Positions 21,785-30,620 of a stretch of DNA of 32,240 bases are shown here, piece by piece. The stretch spans positions 1 to 32,240 of the forward strand of contig JAJNNX010000102.1 of assembly GCA_023159155.1 (NCBI GenBank), written 5' to 3'. Position numbers and translations under genes: made by a program. Below the pieces are notes generated by a model that was not told the DNA's origin, ran no database searches, and saw only the letters and a program-made list of their open reading frames with translations. The first letter of the stretch is position 1. The number at the start of each line of letters is the position of its first letter. The DNA is from Ustulina deusta. Its lineage: Eukaryota; Ascomycota; Sordariomycetes; Xylariales; Xylariaceae.

Positions 21785-24440
21785 CCCCGGCTTTTTCCTT
21801 GCTTGTTTCTTGCTTATAGAATGTTTTTTACCTAAAATTTATTGTTTTTAGGTAGTACTGCTAGCGGTTGTATATTTGGGTTAATTTGTAATAAAAAAGG
21901 GGTCTATAACTGCTTATTATAAAAGATTAACATAGAAATAGTTATATATCCTTTTAGGAATGTTTAGCTTTATTATATAAAGGCTTATAATTTTAGTTAC
22001 TTTATATTTAGAGTAGAGCTACGCTAGTTTTTAAGAGAATTGGTCCATAGTAATATTTTTTAAGTTTAGTTATCTTTAAATTTTTTTTTTAAAGCGGTCC
22101 GCGGGACTATGCTTATTATTAGCTATTTTTTATATATACTGTTACGCTACAGCTATAATAGCTTAGGCGAACTCTTAAGCGTTTTTTAATTGTTAAACAA
22201 ATGTTTTAGCTAGTATTTTTAGCTTTTTAGCTAATATAAGCAAACAAATTACTAGCTTGATTAGGTCTATATAATATTTATATTAAATAAAAAACAAGTT
22301 TAGCTCTATTATAAAAAAGTTTTTATTATTAATTACTAATATTACGTTTAATAGTAGTACTTTTTAATCTAGTTATATATAAGCAATAAATATATAAAAA
22401 TAAGTTAAAACTTTTTAGTTAGCTTTTTTTATAATATTATTTATTTTAAAATAATAAGCAATACTTAATTTTTGTTTTATTTTAACTAGTTTATAAAAGT
22501 ATTATTAAAAACTTTTTATTTAATTTATTTTTTTATTACTAGTAATTGTTTTTAAAAATCTATAAAAATGCTAAAAATAGTATATAAACTACTTAATATA
22601 TATTTTTATATTTATTAATTATATAGCTTTAATAATAATTATTTTGTTTAATTTATTAGTAATTATTATAATAAAAAATAAATTATTATTTTTTGTTATA
22701 AAAAAGTTTATTATAAAATCTATAAATAGCTTGCTTTAGAACTATTTTAAAACTAGAAATAACTTAAAAAAGCTTTATTTTTTATATTTTTAAATAGTTT
22801 TTCTACCGCATATATTATAATTATTAATAAAATAATATATTATTTAATATATATTTAGCTAAAAGTAGCTCCTAGCTAGTATTGCTATAGTTCTATTTTT
22901 TTTTAAATATTTTACTAATATTAAATTATAGTAGTTCTAAATTAAACTGGTTTAAAGTAGCTTTTAGTCTAATACTTATATATAACTTTAATATTATAAA
23001 ATATTGTTTGCTTTAATCTTATATTCTAAAATATTAATATTTAAGAACTTTTTATTTATTTTTATATTTAGTAGGAATTTTTGTTTATTATTTTTTATAG
23101 CTTTAATTATTAACTAGTAGCTAAAGATCTAATTTAGCGTAATATTCTAAGCTTATTAAAAATCTTTATATATAAAAATCTAGTATTTTAAAAATAGTTT
23201 ATTTTTTTAGAACTCTAATAAGCCTATTTTTATATTGCTATATAGCTTAAAAGCTACCTATTCTTAGTAAAATAGCACAAATTCTTTTTCGATAAATTGT
23301 TTGTTTATTTTTAAAAATAGGTTTTGTTTTTTTTATAATAGGGCGTTTAGCTAAATATTATTTACTTTTGCTTTATAAATAAGCATAAACTTAAAATTAG
23401 CTAAAAACTAAGCTTATCTAACTTATTTTTTTAAAAGCTTTTGTAAAATTATAAAATATTTTAAGTTTTTATAATTTAAAAGCACTAAAAATATTTTTTT
23501 AAAACTTTATAGCTTATTACTTTATATATTTATATAGTTTATAATTACTAGGAGTTTTTTATTATAAATCTTATAATTATTTTTTATAAATAATTACTAT
23601 AAGCTATTCTAAAATAATTTGCTTTTAGTACTATAAGTTTGCTTAAGTTAAATTAGGCAAAAACTAGTTCTAATATAAAAAATAACTTAAGCTGCTTAAA
23701 AGTAGCGTTTTTTATATTTTTCTAATAAAATAAAGTTTTTTTTTTAGTTAAAATTATAAGTAGTACTATAATATTAATATATTTTAATATACATTGCTTA
23801 TAAAAGTTTATAAAGCTTAAAAAAAATTTTATGCTTTTAAATAATTTAAAAACTTTTTATTTACGGATAGTTTTTATTTTTTTAAAGTTTATTTATATTT
23901 TTATTCTAGCTTTAATAATAAATTTTAAATATTTTATTATAGTTATTCCAAATTTATACTTATTAATATTAAAATATAAGCTTATAGCTTATAAAATATT
24001 TAAGATTTGTTTTATTTTTTTTAAATAGTTCTTTTTTAACCCGTTTAATTATACTAAAATATTATTTATATATATAAAAGCAAAAATATCTAAGTATAGG
24101 CGTAAAGTAGCGTTTATGTAGCGCTAAAATATAGTAAAAACGCTAAACAATCTAAAAAAGATTATTAATTATTCGAACAAGCTAAACTTTATACAAAAAG
24201 TTATTTTTTACTTATTTTGTTTTTTAATATATAACTTATAAAAAATTACTTAAATATTAAGCTTTATAAATTAATAAGCTTTAAAAAAGTTTGCTAGTAT
24301 TTCTTTAATAAAAAGGAAAAAATATTTGTTTGCTTAAGTTATAGTATTAAACGTTTTATAATTAATATAAAAATATAACTTTTTTTTGGTTTTTTTATAA
24401 AAAAAATAGGAGCGCTTATAAATAAGCTATTAGCTTTAAT
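21785..24440 (-). pseudogene. Element 2 pol remnant (reverse transcriptase to integrase)
   Basis: The minus strand reads SAPIFFIKKP from 24416, the Gypsy (A/S)AP-V-LFVKK motif. After a one-base shift in an A run near 24385 it continues LYFYINYKTFNTIT (LRFCVDYRxLNxIT), then FPFIKEILANF, KITFCIKFSLFE, RYINATLRLYLDIFAF, and IYINNILV at 24075-24052. That last motif is the catalytic YIDD box with both Asp codons now AAT (Asn). Downstream NGLKKNYLK, LYFNINKYKFG and IIKYLKFII match the GLxxExH, L-x-L-D-x-x-K-C-x-F and V-x-YLGFII region (to about 23.77 kb). RNase H and the integrase core follow without clear motifs. At 22055-22041 YYYGP preceded by LKITKLKK marks the integrase GPY/F module. Only about 250 bp remain to the LTR, leaving little room for a chromodomain. 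Stops such as TAA for CAA are typical of RIP. Confidence 0.88.
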
Positions 24441-26593
24441 ATAGTTTTTGTTTAGTAGTTTTATTAATATTTTTTTTAATATTACTAGTTTGTTTTATAA
24501 TATTTTATAAAAAAGCTTTTATACTACTTAAAGGTTTGTTTTTTAAGGGGTTTATAAAAGTAGTATTTTATGATTGGCTTTTTTGCAATATAAACAAAGC
24601 TTATTTTTTGCTGTTTTATTAAATAATAAAGCCTAATTTTTTAATTTTTCTAGTAATTAGAATAGTAGTAAAATTAAGTTTTTTAGTACTAAAGCTTTTG
24701 TAATATTTGCTAGTATAATAGCAAATATTAAAATATTAGCTGCTTTGGTATATTATAGTTTTTTTATTTTTGTAGCAAAAACTATTTTATTAAGTTAGTA
24801 TATATTATATATTTTTTTAATGCTTTTAGTTTATAAAATAAATTTAGTTTTTTATATTTTAAAATCTTTAGTTTGTTTTATACTAATTATATATTTATAA
24901 ACAATATAAGTTATTTTTAATTGTTTTATTTAAAGTTTTTTTAAAATAATATTATGCTTTAAATAAAAAACTATATATATTAATATTTTTTATTAAAACT
25001 TATTAATATCAAACTTAATATATATTATTTTATTAATAATTTTCTGATTTATTATTGCTTTTTTTAGCCTTTTTAAGCTAATAGGAATATATAATAATTA
25101 TAAATATTAACTTAAAAAATTGCTTATTGCAGCTATATATTTATAACTTTAATTAACTATTGTTTTAATAATTAATGTTTTATTATAAATAAAATCTATA
25201 ATAAAAAATAGGCTATTTATTAGCTGTTCTAACTTTACTACTAAACTTATAAGAATTAAATTTTTTATATACTTTTGCTAGCAATTAAAAGCAAAAGCTA
25301 TTTGTTTTTTAAATCTTTGTTATTTTTTGTTTTTATGCTTTATTTTGTTGTTATACTAGCAGTTTTTATTCTGCCCCTAGTTTTTATAGGTTATTAAATA
25401 AAAATAAATAAATACTTAACAATAAAATAACTATTTTTTTTATATTGTAAATATTGCTTATTTGTTTTTTGTTTGTTTATTTTTTTGTTTGCTACTTATT
25501 AGGCTTTAAGTTTGTTTTAAGCAAAAAAAGAGCTAGTAGTTCTTACTTTTGTTATTTTTGTATTTTTTTGCATATTTGTTATAAGTAGCAAAAAAAAAAA
25601 TAGCAATTTTAATAAAAACTTGCTGTTTGCTTTTTAGTTAAAAAAATAATAAAAACTATATTTTTTTAAACAACCTACTATAGTTATTATATTATATATT
25701 TATTTAGCATAATTTAATAATAAATTATATAAAATTAATTTGTTTATTAGCTAAGCGTTAATAATTTTTTTTAAAATAATAAGCTTTGTAGTATTGTTTT
25801 AAAAAATACTATTTATATAAGCAAAAGTTTTTTTTTATTCTAAAAAAAAATATAAAAAATATTTTTAAGCTTTGCTTAAAAAAAATAAGTTTTAAACTAA
25901 TTTTTTTATTTAATTAATATTAAAGTAGTATTTATAAAAATATATTATAAACTTAATAAGATTTTATATATTAGTATACTTTTTTATAATAAAAAATAGC
26001 TATATATTTGTTTTTATAAAGCTATTAAATATTTTATTAATAATATAAAACTTATTAGTATTTTTTTTTATAAATTTAGTATTTTAAGCTAGCTTATGTT
26101 TTATAGCTATTTTTTATATAGAAAATCTTGCATAAAAACTAATAAACTTTTTAAGCTATTAAAAAAGCTTTTTTTTAGAATTATTAATAAAAAGTTTATT
26201 AGTAAAACAAGCAGTTTTTTTATTAAGTATTTTTTAAATAAAAGCTATTTTTAGAATTATTAGCGCTAGGTTTGTTATAAGATTTATTAGGATTTATAGT
26301 TTATTACTAAAAAAAAAGTTGTTATAAAACTATTTAATTTTTATAGCAAAATAATTAATACAGCCTATTAGATCTTTTTATATTTATATAAAAATAGAAA
26401 TAATCGAATTGTTTATAGTACTAAACTGCTTGTTTAGTTTTTGTTTAATAATTTAGAACATTTGGTTACTAAATTTTTTAAAAACTGCTTATTAAAAAAG
26501 TAGTGTTTTTATAAAGTTGTTTATAACTTTCCTAGTGCTACGTAACTAATAAGCTATACTAACGCTGTTTAAGAAAAGCAAAGTTAGTTAATA
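24441..26593 (-). pseudogene. Element 2 gag/protease region
   Basis: Its position between the reverse transcriptase and the 5' LTR implies protease and gag. The minus strand near 25605-25560 reads NCYFFFATYNKYAKKY. This could be a mutated CCHC zinc knuckle (C-x2-C-x4-H-x4-C) with Cys changed to Tyr, but several expected residues are missing, so the identification is weak. Lys/Gln-rich stretches lie next to it. The sequence beside the 5' LTR (26560-26593) should contain the primer-binding site, but no clear tRNA match can be seen. Confidence 0.5.
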
Positions 26594-26833
26594 TATAAAA
26601 AGATTTAGTTGAATAGCTAAGAAATATTGTTTATTAATTAATTTAAAAAAAAAAAAAAAAAAAGATTTTATAAAAGCAGAATTTTTGTGGCTATATAGCT
26701 ATTAATGTACTGCTAACGCGGAGTTCCGACGTACTTTTTTAATGCATTTCTGTAAGGAGTTCTATAAGTTCTGGCGGAGGTCCGGAACTTCTATTAATCG
26801 GCAAGGCTTTTAAGGCTAGCTTTGCCCGTAACA
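26594..26833 (-). repeat. Element 2 right LTR (5' LTR), 240 bp, unevenly mutated
   Basis: It starts tataaaaag, the TA version of TGTGAAAGG, and ends GCCCGTAACA. The first 100 bases are heavily converted: the purine stretch GGGAAAGAAAAGAGAAAAG of the left copy is here an unbroken A run at 26643-26661. The section from about 26715 on (gcggagttccgacg, ggcggaggtccggaac) stayed GC-rich. The last 20 bases (GGCTAGCTTTGCCCGTAACA) have no match in the left LTR but resemble the end of element 1's LTR. Confidence 0.85.
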
Positions 26834-26953
26834 TATAGAAAGATTTATGTATGTATGGTTGGATAGTTGTGTGTGCAATGGGTGGCCCGTGCCACCCATG
26901 GGTTCCCTTATTGATAAGGGGTCAGTGGGCTAGCTAGCCAGCCAGCCGTAACT
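26834..26953 (-). repeat. Element 1 right LTR, second part, with element 2 duplication at its start
   Basis: 26834-26838 is the second 'tatag' copy. 26839-26953 aligns without gaps to the right part of the left LTR (to 15197). This copy is nearly free of RIP: it keeps G/C at 20 of the 21 differing sites. Together with 21365-21462 it rebuilds an LTR of the same length as the left one to within a few bases. Confidence 0.88.
26878..26939. repeat. Three adjacent perfect inverted repeats in the LTR
   Basis: ATGGGTGG-6 nt-CCACCCAT (26878-26899), CCCTTAT-TG-ATAAGGG (26905-26920) and the palindrome GGCTAGCTAGCC (26928-26939) follow one another. In the mutated left LTR the first survives as ATAGGTAG/CTACCTAT because both arms changed symmetrically. 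The run may form RNA or DNA structure in the LTR; a function is not shown. Confidence 0.75.
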
Positions 26954-26958
26954 TTTTC
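26954..26958. repeat. Target-site duplication of element 1, right copy (ttttc)
   Basis: Follows directly on the right LTR of element 1 and matches 14971-14975. Confidence 0.75.
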
Positions 26959-28419
26959 TATTTTAAAAATTTAGTTCTAATAGCTATATTTACTTTTAAT
27001 AATATATATATTATTATTTTTATACCTTTACTTATTTAATTATATTTTCATAATAAATTAATAATTAAAACTATAAATAATTATGATTAATTTTTAGTTA
27101 ATATTTAAATTTTATTTTTATTATATACTACTACAATAACTTTTAATTTAATATTAAACTTAAACAATAAAATTATATAAAAATATGTTTATAATATTAA
27201 TTAGCTACTTATAAACTTTATAAACTAAATATTAAAAATAAACAATAATAATTTTTTTATAAATATTTTATTGAATAATAAATTTTTAATAATTTTTAAA
27301 ACTATTATCTATAAAACTATAAAAAAAGCAAGAAAAGCAAAAGTCTTAAAAACTAAATAAATAAAGTTTTTTTTTTAATATTTATAATATATAAGCTTAA
27401 ATTAACAAAGCTTTGTTTAGTTAATAATATAAAATATAATAATTTTATATTTTTAAAGTTAATTAATTAAAAAAAAAGATTTATTTAAATATTTACTTAT
27501 ATTTTGCTATATAACCTAAAAAAATTTAATTAACTAAAAAATACGTCTAAAAAATTAAAAAAATATAAAAATATTAAAACTTATTAATTAAAATATTATA
27601 TAAATATAAAATAGCTCTAGTTTAAAATTTTAATAAAATTAAAAAAATATATAATAAAATTATATTACTCTATAAAATCTAAATGATATTATATAAAACT
27701 TAAAAAATAAAGAACATTTTTATTTTTATATTACTATTATAAAAAGTACTAAATAGATTTAAAACCTAACTTATAAATAAAATATTAAAAAAAAATATAC
27801 TATATATTAAAATATATAATTTATCAAAAAATAAAAATAAAAAGCTCAAACTAATTAATCTCATTATTAAATTAAACATAATTATAATTTAAAATATTTT
27901 TTTATTAAAAAGCTATAATAAATTTAGAAAAAAATTTGCTATATATAAAATCTTATTAATAAAAATTTTTTTTTTTAATATAATTAAATATTTTAGATTT
28001 TTTTTAATTAAGCATTAATAGCTTTTTTTATACTACTTAGAATTTTATAAATAATAACACTTCTTTAAAATATAACAAATTTAATAGCTTATTTTTTTAT
28101 AATAATTAACTAAATATTATATAATATTATATTTAAAAAATATAAACTATTTTTTAATAATATAAAAATTAAAAAAATTATTAGTTATTATAATAATTAA
28201 AAAATTGTTTTTAATATATAACAATTTGTTTGGAAATATATTAAAAATATTAATATAATCTTACTAAATTTTAAATTAATAAATATTACTACAAATAAAA
28301 TTAAAAATAAATAATATAAGCGAAAAGTAATACTAGTTAGATATTGTTATAAAACTAATAATTATAAATCTATAAAACCTAAAATATTTAAAATTTTAAA
28401 ATAAATAATATATAATAAT
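26959..28419 (+). other. A-rich degraded sequence, right half of the unit split by element 1
   Basis: The top strand is A-rich as at 13.3-14.97 kb. Because the element 1 target duplication joins the two ends, these two stretches were contiguous before the insertion. No protein motif could be recognised in the frames I read. It leads directly into the LTR-like sequence at 28420, so it may be the 3' part of a plus-strand LTR element. Confidence 0.35.
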
Positions 28420-28580
28420 TGTTAGAATAACTAGCATTAGTTATAACTTTATTATATAACTTGCACGGAGTGCGAGTTCACGCTCGACTTTGTATAAATA
28501 TTAGCCGAACCTCGGCTAGATAAAAAGGACCCTACTCCCCCTTTATTATATTAGCTCGTACAATAATATAAGCTCTTACA
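28420..28580. repeat. LTR-like sequence, about 161 bp, TGTTAGA...TCTTACA
   Basis: It starts TGTTAGAATAAC and ends GCTCTTACA, short near-inverted ends of the TG...CA type often seen in Copia LTRs. A TATA-like TATAAATA lies at 28492-28499. A GC-richer core (28463-28550) carries hairpins GCAC-GGA-GTGC (28463-28473), CGAG-6 nt-CTCG (28473-28486) and TAGCCGA-ACC-TCGGCTA (28502-28518). The flanks (ataat before, taaat after) do not form a convincing duplication, so it is more likely one end of an element than a solo LTR. No partner copy was found in the window. Confidence 0.45.
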
Positions 28581-29145
28581 TAAATATAAAAAAACTTATA
28601 CTTTATATAAATATTTTTTTTATGTTTTATAAATAATATAATATATAATAAATTATATTCTATTTATATATATTATTTGTTTATTTTTATATATAATATA
28701 TTATATATAGCTTATTTAATACTAATTAATAATTATAAAAATATTATAAATTAGCAAAAATAAAAATAAAATCTAACTTATAGTATTAATAAGTTTTTAT
28801 ATTATAGTTTAAATTTTTATTATATAATTATTTTATTTTTTTTAATTATAATAATCTTGCTATATTAAATAAGCTAATATAGTAGTTTATTATAGTATTA
28901 TAATAATAAAGTTTATTTAATAAAAAATTAAAGTTATAATAAATCGAATATTTATATTATTTAATACTTATTAAAAAATAAACTTTTATATAAATAATTC
29001 TACAAACTATTTATATGTTTCAATTAAATAATAATAAAAAAGCTATTTGCTATAAAATATAATAAATATATTTATAACTTTATAGCTAATTTTTTTTTAA
29101 TATTAAGTTTTACTAATTAGATCTTATTTTTTTTAGTTTATTTGC

Positions 29146-29245
29146 TTACTAATAATTTAAGATTATATTTTTACTAATAATTTAAGCTTATTTATTTCTT
29201 AGTAATTTAAGCTTATTTATTTATTAATAATTTAATAATTTATTA
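29146..29245. repeat. Four 25-bp tandem repeats
   Basis: Units start at 29146, 29171, 29196 and 29221 with consensus ttactaataatttaagctta plus ttTat. Units 2 and 3 differ mainly in their first bases, and unit 4 is more diverged. The period is exact. Because 25 is not a multiple of three, a protein repeat is unlikely. Confidence 0.8.
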
Positions 29246-30540
29246 TATAATTTAAAACTTTTAATATTTTTTTATTAGTTATATATTAAAAGTTCTTTTT
29301 TATATTTTATACTTAACTTTTTTAAAAAAATTTTTATATTATTAATTTATAATATTAATTTTTTTTTAAATTATTGTTTTTAATACTTTTTAATTAACAG
29401 GTTTTTTTTTTTTTAGGTCTTTTGTTTTGTTTTTTTTTTTCAGTTTTTTTTTATTAATTTTTGAAAATATCTAGTTATATAAAAAAATCCAAATCTAATA
29501 AAACTAAACAATGTTTAGCTTTAGTTTTTTTAATCGAATAGATTAGATATAAAGTTATATTTTATTTTTGTTATTTTAATTAAATTTCTTTTTATAAAAT
29601 AATAAATAATATTTTTATATTAATTATTTTTATAGTACTTTTAATATTTTTATAAACTTTTTTAATTAAATTATATTTAAATATTAATGTTTTAAATATA
29701 AAAAAAAAACTATAAAAATATAATTTTTTTATATTTAATAAAATTTAAATAAAACTTTTTTTAAATTGTTTTGTTTTTATTTATAAAAATATTTTTTTAA
29801 AAAATAAAAAGTCTAAATAGTAAATTATAAACTTTAGTTTTTTAATAAATTAAATAAGTTAGATCGGTTAAAAAAACAAAAATATTATAAAAAAAAATAA
29901 GTTAAAATTTCTTTTACTTTTTTTTTTTTTAAATTAAATTAAAATATATTTAGTTTTTTTATTATTTAGTTAATTAACTTTGCTTTTTTAAAATTAATTA
30001 ATCTAAATATTAGTAATAAAACTATATAAAAAGTTTTTTAATATTTTTTAAATATTTTTTAAGTTTTTATATATTTTATATATATAAATACTTTTTTTAT
30101 TTAATTAAATATTTAAAGTTTTTTTTGTGTTAATATAAATTTAATACTTTTTTAATATTATATTTTTAATATTTTTAAATAATAATTAATTTTTAAAATA
30201 ATTTTTTTAATTTTAAATAGTTTAATTTGTTTAAAATTAAATTTTTTGCTTACTTTTTTTATTTTAATATTATATTTTAAAATATAAACTTTATTTTTAT
30301 TTTAAAATTAATTTTAATAATTTATTTTTATTATAATAATACTTTATTTTATAACTTTTATTATAAGTTTATAAGCTTTTTAGTTTATATATTTATTTTT
30401 AATATTATAATTTTTAAAATTATAGTTTGTTTATTGTTTAAATTAAAACTATAGTTTGCTTTAAATAATAATAATTTAACTTAATTATTTTGCTATTTAT
30501 TAAAATAATATTAAAAATATTACTCAAATATTTAATTTAA

Positions 30541-30541
30541 T

Positions 30542-30620
<79 letters not shown>
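30541..30620. repeat. (TTTA)20 microsatellite
   Basis: Eighty bases are a perfect run of TTTA, with imperfect copies just before it. The perfect run stands out in old, mutated surroundings and is probably a recent slippage expansion. Confidence 0.95.

Larger units (their letters stand above)
21463..26833 (-). mobile_element. Ty3/Gypsy LTR retrotransposon, element 2, nested in the LTR of element 1
   Basis: The element is 5371 bp, begins TGTGAAAGG and ends CCCGTAACA, flanked by 'tatag' on both sides. LTR copies sit at both ends and share about 220 bp. Minus-strand pol remnants (reverse transcriptase at about 23.77-24.42 kb, integrase GPY/F-like motif at 22.05 kb) give right-to-left orientation. 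It inserted after element 1, because it interrupts element 1's 5' LTR. All coding parts are mutated by RIP-type changes. The outer ends of the two LTRs next to U3 do not match each other, which is unusual (see findings). Confidence 0.9.
14976..26953 (-). mobile_element. Ty3/Gypsy LTR retrotransposon, element 1 (RIP-inactivated, split by element 2)
   Basis: Two LTR copies bound the element: 14976-15197, and a right copy split into about 21350-21462 and 26839-26953. A 5-bp duplication 'ttttc' flanks the whole. Removing nested element 2 and one copy of its duplication leaves about 6.6 kb. The ends carry short inverted repeats, TGTTAC on the left and GTAACT on the right; the expected final CA reads CT in both LTR copies. 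Pol is on the minus strand: reverse transcriptase at about 17.7-18.4 kb and integrase C-terminus at about 15.9 kb. The right LTR is therefore the 5' LTR, and a purine tract on the minus strand (15208-15199) sits where the primer for plus-strand synthesis should be. No frame is intact, so the copy is dead. Confidence 0.85.

Noticed and set aside
23831..24028. Plus-strand frame of 65 codons rich in Ile/Leu/Phe
   Set aside because: It is antisense to the conserved reverse transcriptase segment of element 2, whose minus-strand reading clearly matches Gypsy proteins.
28463..28518. Hairpin cluster considered as a tRNA or structured RNA
   Set aside because: The three short stems do not form a cloverleaf, there is no acceptor stem or CCA-compatible end, and the position inside a TG...CA bounded sequence fits an LTR better.
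29400..29460. T-rich stretch ending in cag, resembling a 3' splice site
   Set aside because: No coding frame exists on either side; T runs are common throughout this AT-rich part.
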